Below, piece by piece: positions 26,895 through 35,851 of a stretch of DNA of 64,000 bases. This DNA is from Neobacillus sp. CF12 (GTDB lineage: Bacteria; Bacillota; Bacilli; Bacillales; Cytobacillaceae): positions 5,925,501 to 5,989,500 of the forward strand of contig NZ_JAUCEU010000007.1 of NCBI RefSeq assembly GCF_030348765.1, written 5' to 3'. Both the position numbers and the translations under genes were made by a program. The notes under the pieces are model-generated. The model did no database searches and was not told the DNA's origin. It saw only the letters and a program-made list of their open reading frames with translations. Every line of letters starts with the position of its first letter. Within the stretch, counting starts at the first letter, position 1.

Positions 26895-27470
26895 ATGCTC
26901 AAAAAATTAGCGGTAATCGGATTCGGTAGTACGATGTTAGGAATTGGGGTAAACGGATTTATTTTGCCTTTTCATCTTATGAATGGCGGAATGTTTGGAA
27001 TTAGTATCCTTTTCAACTACCTATGGCATTTTAGTATTGGATTAACGTTTGTATTTTTGAATATTCCGGTTTACCTTCTCGCGTATAAATCGGATTATAA
27101 CTATTTTTTTTACGGATTGGTCGGGGCTATTTTTTCAGGGAGTATGATTGAAATCTTAGCACCTTTAAAAGATGTATTTCATTTACCGATTATTAGTTCT
27201 GTCATTATAGGTGGAATTATCGTGGGAATTGGTGTAGGGACTATGCTGAGAAATCAAATAAGTCCTGGTGGAATGGATCTACTCGCATTACTGCTCGCAA
27301 AATGGACAAAGATCAACGTCGGAATCATTGCTTAAGCGATTGATACAGTGATTATTATGACGAGTCTACTACTTCTCCAGGAGCCTAGATTACTATATTC
27401 GTTGTTAATTGTTTCGATCGTTGGGTTACTAGTAACGCTACTCACTTCGGTGCGTAATTATGAAAAATGA
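26895..27470 (+). pseudogene. YitT family gene interrupted by an in-frame stop
   Basis: The frame begins MLKKLAVIGFGSTMLGIGVN with AAGGGA upstream and continues through the typical YitT segments FHLMNGGMFGIS and NQISPGGMDLLALLLA. It meets TAA at 27333-27335. After the stop the same frame continues (AIDTVIIMTSLLLL then LLYSLLIVSIVGLLVT) to TGA 27468-27470, which are the expected last two helices. A single nonsense mutation therefore splits a gene of about 191 residues, lacking the C-terminal DUF2179 domain. Either a pseudogene or a sequencing error. Confidence 0.8.
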
Positions 27471-27519
27471 AGATGGTTTAGTAAAATAGAGTCATTAATG
27501 TTATTGAATAGAGGTCAAT

Positions 27520-28026
27520 ATGTTAAAACCAGTAAATGATCATATAAAAGAGAATTTGAAGATTTTATTTGTCGGATTTAATCCGAGTATTCGTTCAAGT
27601 GAAACGGGACATCATTTTGCCAATCCAAATAACCGATTTTGGAAAATTTTATATGAAGCTGGTTTGACTCCGAGAAAATTGGATGCTGCCGAAGATGCCA
27701 CGCTCTTAGATTTAGGGATGGGGCTTACAAATATTGTTGCAAGACCGACGAAAGCAGCGGACGAGATTACAAGGGAAGAATACAGCGAGGGAAAGGAAAT
27801 TCTCCGGAACAAGATTGAAGAGTTAAAACCGAGAGTTGTTTGTTTCGTAGGTAAGGGAGTCTATCAAGAATACAGTGGCTTGAAAAAAGTTCCGTGGGGA
27901 AGGCAAGAACAGGCTGTTGTGCCTGGCACCATTGATTTTGTTGCTCCATCTTCCAGCGGCCTCGTTAGAATGAAAGTGGAGGAAATTGTGGAGATTTATA
28001 AGGAGCTAGCTAAAATAATAGCTTAA
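27520..28026 (+). CDS. mug: Mismatch-specific G/U(T) DNA glycosylase
   Basis: A 168-residue uracil-DNA glycosylase superfamily enzyme of the MUG/TDG type, which removes uracil or thymine from G mismatches. Motif 1 is GFNPSIRSSETGHHFANPNN (about residues 17-36), the hallmark of the family, with catalytic Asn; the second motif near 142 reads PSSSGLVRM. ATG 27520 with AGAGG upstream. It starts 49 bases after the broken yitT gene. Confidence 0.9.
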   Translation: MLKPVNDHIKENLKILFVGFNPSIRSSETGHHFANPNNRFWKILYEAGLTPRKLDAAEDATLLDLGMGLTNIVARPTKAADEITREEYSEGKEILRNKIEELKPRVVCFVGKGVYQEYSGLKKVPWGRQEQAVVPGTIDFVAPSSSGLVRMKVEEIVEIYKELAKIIA

Positions 28027-28066
28027 AATTATGCCCTATTGATGGCGATATCTCGGCTGGGGAATC

Positions 28067-28278
28067 GGGTTAGCACCCGCTCAGATATATAGGCGGAAGA
28101 TTTCCGCTTATTTTGTAAATTTAAATAAAAATTGAGTAAATAGGCGGAGAAATTCCGCCTATTTACTCGAAAAACATGAAAAATGGGCAATTTTGCATTG
28201 AATAGTCGGAAAAACTCCGCTTATTTTCCTCGAAATGAGCTTCATTTTGCAAATAAGCGGAAAAACTCCGCTTATTTA
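28067..28278. repeat. Palindromic repeat block B (four units)
   Basis: Units at about 28088-28113, 28137-28164, 28201-28227 and 28251-28278 have the same AAGCGGA..TCCGCTT core as block A. The left flank GGTTAGCACC..GCTCAGATA and the spacer CGAAATGAGCTTCATTTTGCA between units 3 and 4 align with block A. It fills the gap between convergent mug and sqhC. The remaining bases to 28338 hold a CTCGAC/GTCGAG hairpin. Confidence 0.85.
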
Positions 28279-28338
28279 ATATGACTGCTTACTCGACGAT
28301 TTAGGTCGAGACCGCTGCAACACCAAATTCCCGTCGTC

Positions 28339-30198
28339 TTATGTTTCGAACTTCTTTCGATAATGTGCCAATGCTAGTAACGGAAAAATATAGCGGTAGC
28401 TATGGTAGTGTATATAAAATGCACCAGCCATTCCTTGTCCTTTGGGATAGGCGGTGGTCCAATCCTCTCTTGCTAGATTCTCAATTAAATAAGTGATACC
28501 TTTGCGAATCGCAGTCGTTGGTTTATCAGAAACACTGATTAAGGTATCCACAGCCCAAGCAGTATGCGTTAGTGTGCTTGCTTTAAGCGGCACATAGGTT
28601 TGTTTGCTATCGCTGTAACAAGATTCGCCCCATCCACCATCTTTGTTTTGAATGTGTTGCAGCCACTGGATGGCTTTTTGAATACTTTCATCACTCTCAG
28701 GAACACCTACTGCTGATAAACCGGTGACTGCCCCCCAAGTACCGTAAATATAACAAATTCCCCAACGTCCATACCATGAACCATCATATTCTTGATGATC
28801 GACCAGCCATTTTACCCCTTTTTTAATACTTTGATGGTCGATTGATAGATTTGTATAGTTACCGAAGAATTCGAGGGTGCGCCCTGTGATATCTGCACAC
28901 GATGGATCAGTGAGGATAAATTCCGCTTTCTCGATGGGAAGAAACTCGAAAAGTTTGGTATCAGTATTTTTTTCAAAAGCAGCCCATCCGCCGTCATCGT
29001 TCTGCATTGATAACAACCAATTAATTCCCCGATTCCAGGCGTTTGCAGAATTCATTCTAGAAATCGACCTTAATGATGCAGTCGTATCATCGACGTCAGG
29101 ATTGATGGTATTCACATCTGAAAAACCCCAACCTCCTGGTAAACTAGTACGATTATGAATCACCCAATCACCGAATTTATCGTGCTGCTTTTCTAGTAAA
29201 TAGTGATTAGCTTTGACAACCATAGGATCTTCAGTTGAAATCCCAGCCTCTTGCAGCGCATAACCAATTAATGAAGTATTCCAGACATTTGCTGTTGTGT
29301 ATTGCATATGTGGAAGTCCGTCAATTGTACATTTCATCACTTTAATTCCATTAATTGCGGCTGTAATTACAGGGTGATTTTTCTTATATCCCAGTGAGAG
29401 GAAGGCGAAAATCATTAAAAAAGTGGAACTGTAATAGCTGTAAAACGTTCCGTCTTGCTCAATATGTTCAAGCATATATTTTTCTGCACGCACAATAGCC
29501 TGCTTATGAAGCTGTTGCGGCAGTCCAATTAAATTCTTTACTCCTTCTTCGAAAAATGAGAGCAGTGTTCGCATTTCATCTGAACGAATCCAGGAATCAG
29601 GCTCCTCCCGATTCCTCAGTAATTCGGAAAGGTCGGGACTCCTATTCGTCCTTAGTGAGAATTTCTTATCAGCGAGAACCATTATAGGAGTCAAATTAGC
29701 CCGGCCGTAAACGGAAAAGGAATAGAAATTGATTGGGAAATATAGTGGTAATAGGATGATTTCAATCGGAAGCAGGGGGAGAGATGGCCAATTTAACTGT
29801 CCTGTTAATGCCAACATTATTTTTGTAAACATACTAATTTCTTCGATTCCGCCATTGGATAAAATGAACTTTTTCGCCTTTTGAAGACGCTCATCCTTCT
29901 TATCAAAGTAACCAGAATATAGTAGTGCGTAGTAGGATTCGACGGTAGCGGTAAGATTTCCATTTTGTTCATCGTAAAAAAGCTTCCAGGCACCACTTTT
30001 TTCTTGTTTGCTTAAAATCCTCTGTGCAAGCCCTTTAATTAATTCCTCATCATTTATTTCCAATGTCCGTAATAAAATGATCATATAGGCATCTGTCGAT
30101 AGACCAGTTTCAAATGGATAATTCCAGGAGCCATCGGGAGATTGATCTCTTCTTAGAACTTCAACCAGCCAGTCAATGCCTTTCCTTGTATTGGTCAT
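28339..30198 (-). CDS. sqhC: Squalene-hopene cyclase / sporulenol synthase family
   Basis: A 619-residue terpenoid cyclase. The catalytic DxDD motif is present in NPDVDDTTASLR, and several QW repeats are visible (QSPDGSWNYPF, MQNDDGGWAAF, HQEYDGSWYGRWG, IQNKDGGWGES). In B. subtilis the homologue cyclises tetraprenyl-beta-curcumene to sporulenol during spore formation; other members make hopanoids. No hopanoid genes are nearby, so the sporulenol-type role is more likely but unproven. Start at ATG 30198 or GTG 30207; AGAGGA precedes both. Single minus-strand gene. Confidence 0.9.
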   Translation of the reverse strand: MTNTRKGIDWLVEVLRRDQSPDGSWNYPFETGLSTDAYMIILLRTLEINDEELIKGLAQRILSKQEKSGAWKLFYDEQNGNLTATVESYYALLYSGYFDKKDERLQKAKKFILSNGGIEEISMFTKIMLALTGQLNWPSLPLLPIEIILLPLYFPINFYSFSVYGRANLTPIMVLADKKFSLRTNRSPDLSELLRNREEPDSWIRSDEMRTLLSFFEEGVKNLIGLPQQLHKQAIVRAEKYMLEHIEQDGTFYSYYSSTFLMIFAFLSLGYKKNHPVITAAINGIKVMKCTIDGLPHMQYTTANVWNTSLIGYALQEAGISTEDPMVVKANHYLLEKQHDKFGDWVIHNRTSLPGGWGFSDVNTINPDVDDTTASLRSISRMNSANAWNRGINWLLSMQNDDGGWAAFEKNTDTKLFEFLPIEKAEFILTDPSCADITGRTLEFFGNYTNLSIDHQSIKKGVKWLVDHQEYDGSWYGRWGICYIYGTWGAVTGLSAVGVPESDESIQKAIQWLQHIQNKDGGWGESCYSDSKQTYVPLKASTLTHTAWAVDTLISVSDKPTTAIRKGITYLIENLAREDWTTAYPKGQGMAGAFYIHYHSYRYIFPLLALAHYRKKFET

Positions 30199-30352
30199 GA
30201 GTATCACTCAGTCCTCTCCCTATTGAATATTCTCATCTATACATATTCAGGAAGTAGAAAGAGAATTCACGAGGGAGGTAATTGTTATTTTTTTTATAAG
30301 AGGCCGTGAAAAAACACCGATTGAAATCATTAAGGATGAATTAAAGGTAAAA

Positions 30353-31417
30353 TTGAAAAACGAGCTATCAGTTGATGCAAATAAATTATCGAAAGAGGAG
30401 AAAGGACTTTTAGAACGGATTAAGAGTGAAACGAGGGAACATAACCTTAATAACGTAACAAGAACAATGGCATACTTTGATGTTTACCAGCAACATCCCG
30501 AAATTCATTGGGCTTTTTTAGGTCATATGGTTTCAAGAAATGGCGGCTGGAACATGACGGATTTAAAGGGTGACCTTCTCACTCGTTTACTTACAAAGAA
30601 GGAAAGGAATGCCTATTTTACCTTTTTAGAACGGGGGAATTGGCTGATTTTTCAAGATGCGTATCCACAATTTTTACTTTACAGCGAAAGCCTAAAAAGA
30701 AATAAACCACTATTTTATTTGCTGCCTTACTTAAATATATCCACCTTTATGGAGACGATTTGGAATTACTTTTGGAGGAAGCAGGACATATACATTCTCA
30801 CAATGGCTCTTGTGATTAATGAACAAAATTACTTGGAAAAAAGAGTGATTCAAAATCCAATCTATCAAAAAGAAGTATTAAACACGTTGGAGTTTAAACT
30901 GCAGGACTACCTTTCTTTTAATCATATTTTGTTTCCTTATCGAAAAAAGAGTCTCGCTGGGCAAACCCTCCATCAGTTTCAATCCTTGCATGAGCGAATA
31001 TTATTAGGTAAAAGATTGTATGCTGTTCTATTTCAAAAAAAAGAGCTGCTAGAACAATTTGTTAAATGGGCTAGAGGACACCACCACACAGGTTCTAGAA
31101 AAGATTATTGGCCGCATATTTTTAATAATGTAAACGAAGGGATTCCTGGTTTTCCTTATCAGCTTCGCTTAAACTCCTGCAAGCTAAGATGGGGTGCTAA
31201 GAAAATTTATAGTCCCGATTTAACATCTGCGTGGAAAAATGTTCATCATCAAGAGGCGGAAAAGGGAGATTGGTTTCGTGATTGGCAGGTGGCCAACTAT
31301 CTCTCGGAACTTAGTGAAACACAAATTAATGGGGAGATTGAATATGAATACTGTAAAACGCTTGAAAGGCTTGAACTTGCCGCCTTGGCAAAAAAAGTCA
31401 TTACCATCTTTGATTAA
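30353..31417 (+). CDS. DUF2515 family protein
   Basis: A 354-residue soluble protein rich in aromatic residues. Segments NVTRTMAYFDVYQQHPEIHW and HMVSRNGGWNMTDLKGD near the N terminus and KIYSPDLTSAWKNVHHQE near the end fit the DUF2515 (YppC-like) family of Bacilli; function unknown. TTG 30353 is used with AAAGG upstream. The frame stays open to about 30272, where GGGAGG occurs before possible ATT codons, so a longer protein with a rare start is possible. The next gene overlaps its end by 74 bases. Confidence 0.75.
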   Translation: MKNELSVDANKLSKEEKGLLERIKSETREHNLNNVTRTMAYFDVYQQHPEIHWAFLGHMVSRNGGWNMTDLKGDLLTRLLTKKERNAYFTFLERGNWLIFQDAYPQFLLYSESLKRNKPLFYLLPYLNISTFMETIWNYFWRKQDIYILTMALVINEQNYLEKRVIQNPIYQKEVLNTLEFKLQDYLSFNHILFPYRKKSLAGQTLHQFQSLHERILLGKRLYAVLFQKKELLEQFVKWARGHHHTGSRKDYWPHIFNNVNEGIPGFPYQLRLNSCKLRWGAKKIYSPDLTSAWKNVHHQEAEKGDWFRDWQVANYLSELSETQINGEIEYEYCKTLERLELAALAKKVITIFD

Positions 31418-31793
31418 AGAATATAGCCCTGCTCTTATTTTGGCTGCATTGCTCGGTACTTCATTGGATCTATATTTTGTTGAGAAGAAAATGTACATGT
31501 TCCCGATTAGACCCTATCCAGAGGTGTTATCGTTCAATATTGCTTTTACCTTTGCAGGGTTGCCAATCCTCGTTTTGGTGTACCTCATTATGATGAAAAA
31601 GGTTACTAAATGGGGAAAGGTTGGAATTATTTTATTTCTTAGCTTATTAATGCCCATTTTTGAGAGGTTTTCAGAACTGTTTGGTCTCTTTGAGCACTCA
31701 CGTGAGTGGAAGCATATCTATAGCTTCTTTGGCTATTTGGTTTTCTTATCGGTTATTTTTTTATTTTATCGATTGACCAATAAAGAGCATTAA
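31344..31793 (+). CDS. Four-helix membrane protein (CBO0543-like)
   Basis: A 149-residue membrane protein with four predicted helices (about 27-40, 58-82, 88-108, 122-142). The segment FVEKKMYMFPIRPYPEVLSF between helices 1 and 2 resembles the CBO0543 family of unknown function. ATG 31344 with GGGGAG 7 bases upstream is chosen; the frame reaches 31239, but that would nearly all lie within the DUF2515 gene. It is coupled to that gene by a 74-base overlap. Confidence 0.65.
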   Translation: MNTVKRLKGLNLPPWQKKSLPSLIKEYSPALILAALLGTSLDLYFVEKKMYMFPIRPYPEVLSFNIAFTFAGLPILVLVYLIMMKKVTKWGKVGIILFLSLLMPIFERFSELFGLFEHSREWKHIYSFFGYLVFLSVIFLFYRLTNKEH

Positions 31794-31823
31794 AAAAGCC
31801 AAGACCGAAGTCTTGGCTTTTCG
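31792..31823. terminator. Bidirectional intrinsic terminator
   Basis: AAAAGCCAAGAC/GTCTTGGCTTTT. On the plus strand the loop is CGAA; on the minus strand it is a stable C(UUCG)G tetraloop followed by six T residues, so a leftward transcript also ends here. Confidence 0.85.
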
Positions 31824-31909
31824 TAATGCCGCCAAAGCGACGCTACGTACCCCTTCCGTCCGTACAGTGGTTAAGTGTCCCGCAACAAGCGAATGTTCGG
31901 AAGGGGTAC
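31792..31909 (-). ncRNA. Candidate small RNA, minus strand
   Basis: A perfect 12-base-pair inverted repeat GTACCCCTTCCG (31847-31858) / CGGAAGGGGTAC (31898-31909) encloses a 39-base loop and is followed leftward by GC-rich sequence and the C(UUCG)G terminator at 31792-31823. On the minus strand TTTAAA (31940-31935) and TATAAC (31916-31911) could be a promoter with an 18-base spacer, giving an RNA of about 110 bases. The structure could also be a plus-strand leader element of ppiB. No known family recognised. Confidence 0.4.
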
Positions 31910-32013
31910 TGTTATAATACCACAATATTGAGGTTTTAAACCATGAAACTTTCTTTTCTTCTTTGGAAAGTGTATGATAAAAATGAATTTTTTACATAAA
32001 GGAGATGTTGATT

Positions 32014-32451
32014 TTGGCAAAAAAAGGACACATTCAAATGCAAAACGGTGAAAAAATTGAATTTGAATTATATCCAAACGAAGCACCAGGAACTGTTGCA
32101 AACTTTGAAAAGTTAGCAAAAGAAGGATTTTACAACGGGTTAAACTTCCACCGAGTTATTCCTGGATTTGTTAGCCAAGGTGGCTGCCCAACTGGAACTG
32201 GAACTGGTGGTCCCGGATACACAATCAAATGTGAAACTCAAGGAAATCCACACACACATGTACCAGGTTCACTTTCTATGGCTCACGCTGGTAAAGATAC
32301 TGGCGGCAGCCAATTCTTTATCGTTCATGAGTCTCAACCACATCTAAATGGAGTTCACACTGTTTTCGGAAAAGTGACTTCTGGTCTTGAAGCAGCGAAA
32401 GCAATGCGCAATGGCGATGTAATGGAGAAAGTGGAAGTATACGACGAATAG
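32014..32451 (+). CDS. ppiB: Cyclophilin-type peptidyl-prolyl cis-trans isomerase
   Basis: A 145-residue cytosolic cyclophilin. The active-site stretch [13 protein letters not shown] contains the catalytic Arg and Phe, followed by [30 protein letters not shown] and [12 protein letters not shown], collinear with B. subtilis PpiB. TTG at 32014 is chosen because AAAGGAG lies 9-10 bases upstream; the ATG at 32005 abuts that site. Single gene with terminator. Confidence 0.95.
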   Translation: MAKKGHIQMQNGEKIEFELYPNEAPGTVANFEKLAKEGFYNGLNFHRVIPGFVSQGGCPTGTGTGGPGYTIKCETQGNPHTHVPGSLSMAHAGKDTGGSQFFIVHESQPHLNGVHTVFGKVTSGLEAAKAMRNGDVMEKVEVYDE

Positions 32452-32461
32452 GTTATACATG

Positions 32462-32489
32462 AAGAGCCGAGCAATTGGGCTCTTTTTTC
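32462..32489 (+). terminator. Intrinsic terminator after ppiB
   Basis: AAGAGCC/GGCTCTT stem with a short loop and T-run. Confidence 0.85.
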
Positions 32490-32564
32490 GTACATGTAAA
32501 ACTCAAGAATGAATCCCCCCTCTCAGGGCAAATTAACGTAAAAACATATACATGGGAGGTTTTT

Positions 32565-33350
32565 ATGAAAAGATTTGCCCTGACACTAATCCCATTTCTA
32601 TTGCTATTCATGCAAACGCCAGCTTTTGCTGAAGAAAATCATGATAAGCAACTTAAGGCCGCTATTATTATCGATGATTTTGGCGGTGGCACAGGTGGAG
32701 TTAGAGATTTTCTTGAAGGAGACATCCCCATCACTGCAGCGGTAATGCCTTTTACTGAACATTCAAAGAAACATGCAGAATGGGCACATAAAAATGGTTT
32801 TGAGGTAATCGTCCATTTACCGATGCAGCCCAAAAAAGGGAAGAGATCTTGGCTCGGTCCGAAACCGATTACGGTCGATTTATCACCCAAAGAGGTGAAG
32901 AAAAGGGTAGAGGCAGCATTAAAATCGGTTCCATATGCAGTTGGGATGAATAATCATATGGGGTCCCTTGCGGTTGAGGATGAGGAAATCGTAAGAGCAA
33001 TCGTTGAAGTGGCGAAAGAAAGAAGGTTGTATATTATCGATAGTGGGACAAGCCCTAAATCTAAGTTCCCAAAGGTTGCAGAGGAAATGAATGTGCCACT
33101 TTTAAGAAGGGACGTATTCCTTGATGATATATCCTCTTCAAGTCACGTGAGAAAACAAATGAATAGGTTGGCAAAAATTACCGAATTTACTGGTAGAGGA
33201 ATTGCGATTGGTCATGTTGGTGTAACTGGCAAAGTATGTTCATTGGGGATTTTTCAATCAATGGAAGAATTTAATAGACGAAACATTAAAATAGTGCCAG
33301 CCTCACAACTCTTCTCCACTAAATTGACAGAACAATATTTTATACCATAA
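32565..33350 (+). CDS. Divergent polysaccharide deacetylase (YibQ-like), secreted
   Basis: A 261-residue protein with a cleavable signal peptide (FALTLIPFLLLFMQTPAFA, cut after AFA). The mature part has AIIIDDFGGG, VIVHLPMQPKKGK, MNNHMGSLA and IAIGHVGVT, matching the divergent polysaccharide deacetylase family (NodB-like fold, DUF610). These probably act on extracellular glycans, but the substrate is unknown. ATG 32565 follows GGGAGG; the frame start at 32475 would run through the ppiB terminator. Confidence 0.85.
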   Translation: MKRFALTLIPFLLLFMQTPAFAEENHDKQLKAAIIIDDFGGGTGGVRDFLEGDIPITAAVMPFTEHSKKHAEWAHKNGFEVIVHLPMQPKKGKRSWLGPKPITVDLSPKEVKKRVEAALKSVPYAVGMNNHMGSLAVEDEEIVRAIVEVAKERRLYIIDSGTSPKSKFPKVAEEMNVPLLRRDVFLDDISSSSHVRKQMNRLAKITEFTGRGIAIGHVGVTGKVCSLGIFQSMEEFNRRNIKIVPASQLFSTKLTEQYFIP

Positions 33351-33353
33351 AAA

Positions 33354-33384
33354 AAGCAACGAGTACAATCTCGTTGTTTTTTTA
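33354..33384 (+). terminator. Intrinsic terminator
   Basis: GCAACGAG/CTCGTTG stem with TACAAT loop and seven T residues. Confidence 0.85.
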
Positions 33385-33449
33385 TGGTAAAATACCTGTC
33401 AGACAATCATTATAGAAAATAAATTCTAAAAAGGGAGAACGAATCGGTT

Positions 33450-34205
33450 ATGAAACTAGTTTCTTGGAATGTTAATGGGTTAAGAGCCTGTGTAAATAAG
33501 GGGTTTTTAGATTATTTTAGAGAAGTTAATGCAGATATTTTTTGTGTACAGGAGACAAAATTACAGGAAGGGCAAATTAATCTTGAACTAGAGGGGTATC
33601 ATCAGTACTGGAATTACGCAGTCAAAAAGGGTTATTCAGGTACAGCGGTTTTCACAAAGAAGGAACCAATTTCAGTGAGCTATGGTTTAAGAAATGAGGA
33701 ATCACAAGATGAAGGAAGAATACTTACCTTAGAATTTGAAGGATTTTTCCTCGTGAATGTTTATACACCGAACTCTCAAAGGGATTTAGCGAGATTAAGC
33801 TATCGATTAGAATGGGAGGATCATGTATACTCACATTTGAAAGAATTAGACCAAGTTAAACCTGTAGTATTATGTGGAGATTTAAACGTGGCTCATCAGG
33901 AAATTGACTTGAGAAATCCAAAGTCTAATTTAGGGAATTCTGGTTTCACAGTGGAAGAACGTGGAAAGATGACAGCATTGCTCGAGTCTGGATTTGTAGA
34001 TAGCTACCGTCATTTTTATCCTGAAAAAGAAGGAGCCTACACATGGTGGAGCTACATGGCAAAGGTTCGTGAACGGAATATTGGCTGGCGGATTGATTAT
34101 TTTATTGTATCTGAAAAACTCCGAGACTTTTTAAAAACTGCAGACATTCATTGTGAAATTATGGGAAGTGATCATTGTCCTGTTGTTTTAGAGTTTGAAT
34201 TATAA
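33450..34205 (+). CDS. exoA: Exodeoxyribonuclease III (AP endonuclease)
   Basis: A 251-residue base-excision repair nuclease of the ExoIII family, cutting at abasic sites. Motifs are complete: KLVSWNVNGLRA (metal Asn), QETKLQE (catalytic Glu), YTPNSQ, GDLNVAHQEIDL (catalytic Asp and Asn), YTWWSY and GSDHCPV (Asp-His pair). AAAGGGAG precedes ATG 33450. Single gene. Confidence 0.95.
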   Translation: MKLVSWNVNGLRACVNKGFLDYFREVNADIFCVQETKLQEGQINLELEGYHQYWNYAVKKGYSGTAVFTKKEPISVSYGLRNEESQDEGRILTLEFEGFFLVNVYTPNSQRDLARLSYRLEWEDHVYSHLKELDQVKPVVLCGDLNVAHQEIDLRNPKSNLGNSGFTVEERGKMTALLESGFVDSYRHFYPEKEGAYTWWSYMAKVRERNIGWRIDYFIVSEKLRDFLKTADIHCEIMGSDHCPVVLEFEL

Positions 34206-34296
34206 AGCGTTATAAGTTTTTCTTATGTTAATTCATAATAACCTCGTAATTTTAATTATTAACCTTATAGAATAGAGTAGAGTTAAGAGGTGATTC

Positions 34297-35070
34297 ATGA
34301 TGGATATAAAAAAAGACGTCCAGCAGCAATTTGGAAAAAATGCAGGATCATACGTTTCCAGTCCCATTCATAAGGATGGAAAAGACCTTGAAAAGATGAC
34401 CGAAATGGCTAAATTAACTGGTCAGGAAGTTCTGCTTGATATTGCAACAGGCGGTGGGCATACGGCCAATGCTTTTGCACCTTTGGTAAAAAAATTAATA
34501 GCATTAGATCTAACTGCAGAAATGTTGGCAGCAGCAAAGAAGTTCATTAAAAACAATGGTCATCAAAATGTGGAATATATTCAAGGAGATGCTGAGAAGC
34601 TGCCTTTTAATGATATCTCATTTGATATTGTTACTTGCAGGATTGCGCCACACCATTTTCCGAATTTGGATGCATTTATAGAGGAAGTACATCGAGTATT
34701 AAAGCCAGGTGGACAATTTTTATTAGATGATAATGTTGTACCTGAGTCTGAGGAATTTGATCAATTTTACAATACCATCGAGAAAATACGTGATTATAGC
34801 CATTTCCGGGCCTGGAAAAAATCTGAATGGATCCAAAAGCTGGAGGAAAGTGGTTTGGAAGTATTTGAATGGCACCGATTTGAGAAGACATTTCATTTTG
34901 AATCATGGTGTATGAATATGAAGTTACCAGATTCAGAAAAGACTCATTTAATCAAGTTCATACTAGAATCTTCCAAAAAAATAAAAGATAAATTTAGAAT
35001 CGTCATACAGGATGAAAAAATTATCTCCTTTGTTGGCGAAGCCATTATATTAAGGGCAGTAAAAAGGTAA
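34297..35070 (+). CDS. Class I SAM-dependent methyltransferase
   Basis: A 257-residue methyltransferase of the UbiE type. Motif I is LLDIATGGGHTANAF (about 45-59), motif II ends in ALDLTAEML, PF.DISFDIVTCRIAPHHF is motif IV, and HRVLKPGGQFLL the post-motif. Substrate unknown; similar Bacillus proteins are often annotated only as methyltransferases. ATG 34297 or 34300, with AAGAGGTG upstream. A strong terminator follows. Confidence 0.88.
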   Translation: MMDIKKDVQQQFGKNAGSYVSSPIHKDGKDLEKMTEMAKLTGQEVLLDIATGGGHTANAFAPLVKKLIALDLTAEMLAAAKKFIKNNGHQNVEYIQGDAEKLPFNDISFDIVTCRIAPHHFPNLDAFIEEVHRVLKPGGQFLLDDNVVPESEEFDQFYNTIEKIRDYSHFRAWKKSEWIQKLEESGLEVFEWHRFEKTFHFESWCMNMKLPDSEKTHLIKFILESSKKIKDKFRIVIQDEKIISFVGEAIILRAVKR

Positions 35071-35072
35071 AT

Positions 35073-35121
35073 AAAAACCCACTGTATAAAAGAGTTAATC
35101 TCTTCTATACAGTGGGTTTTT
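35073..35121. terminator. Strong bidirectional terminator
   Basis: AAAAACCCACTGTATA pairs with TATACAGTGGGTTTTT, extended by an inner AGAG/TCTT pairing; it lies between convergent genes. Confidence 0.85.
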
Positions 35122-35266
35122 AAAATTCAAATGGGCTATGAAGATCATTTAGTGCTGTACCAAATACATCAAATTCTGGTGATTTTTCACCGGTACTTGA
35201 GTTTTCTTCTTTTTCTGCCTGATTTGTGAGGATTTGATCTGAATCTTTTTTCTGGTTATAACTCAA
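35120..35266 (-). CDS. Small acidic hypothetical protein (48 aa)
   Basis: Read on the minus strand, TTG at 35266 follows AAGGAG by 8-9 bases and opens MSYNQKKDSDQILTNQAEKE, a 48-residue hydrophilic protein ending DLHSPFEF. Its stop TTAAAA overlaps the T-tail of the terminator at 35073-35121. The good ribosome site and position right before a terminator argue that it is real. No family is recognised; such small acidic proteins are often sporulation-associated, but nothing here proves it. Confidence 0.5.
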   Translation of the reverse strand: MSYNQKKDSDQILTNQAEKEENSSTGEKSPEFDVFGTALNDLHSPFEF

Positions 35267-35541
35267 GGTGACTCCATCTCCTTTTTTCTGGGAATGAATT
35301 ATATTGTATTTTTACCCATAAAAAAGGTTCTAAACCAATTTTTTTTATTCTTTTCGGAAATTCCCCATTACTTCTATTGCTCATGTAATATGAACAAAAG
35401 CAGCTGGATCAAGTAAAAACTTCCTAGATAGTTTAAAGGTAATATATCCATTGACCAGAGAATTTTTTTTAACAAAAACCAGGCGGTGCATGATTCTTAA
35501 GAAGTTTTTTTTAATTCCAAAAAAAACCTTTAAAATTAGTG
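35267..35541. other. Intergenic region upstream of the tRNA cluster
   Basis: AT-rich DNA with no coding frame of note. Apart from the leftward ribosome site of the 48-aa gene at its left end and the tRNA promoter just to its right, nothing specific is seen. Confidence 0.5.
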
Positions 35542-35570
35542 TTGATTTCTGTCGGAATTCGTTGTAAGAT
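35542..35570 (+). promoter_or_regulatory. Sigma-A promoter of the tRNA cluster
   Basis: TTGATT (35542-35547), 17-base spacer, TAAGAT (35565-35570), 69 bases before the first tRNA. Confidence 0.7.
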
Positions 35571-35638
35571 AATCAATGTCGCCGCTACGAAGTGGTGAAG
35601 TTAGAAACTTAGATTTCTAGTAAGTTTTTATTAAACAT

Positions 35639-35723
35639 GCGGGTGTGGCGGAATTGGCAGACGCACCAGACTTAGGATCTGGCGCCGCAAGGCGTGGGGG
35701 TTCGACTCCCTTCACCCGCACCA
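35639..35723 (+). tRNA. tRNA-Leu (anticodon TAG)
   Basis: Class II tRNA; acceptor GCGGGTG/CACCCGC, anticodon loop CTTAGGA, variable arm GCGCCGCAAGGCGT, T-loop TTCGACT, CCA encoded. Confidence 0.95.
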
Positions 35724-35771
35724 AGTTATTTTCGTTAGAAAATAACCAAAGTATTTTGCCAGACAATATTT

Positions 35772-35846
35772 GCGGAAGTAGTTCAGTGGTAGAACACCAC
35801 CTTGCCAAGGTGGGGGTCGCGGGTTCGAATCCCGTCTTCCGCTCCA
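35772..35846 (+). tRNA. tRNA-Gly (anticodon GCC)
   Basis: Acceptor GCGGAAG/CTTCCGC, anticodon loop TTGCCAA, T-loop TTCGAAT, CCA encoded. Confidence 0.95.
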
Positions 35847-35851
35847 ATGAT

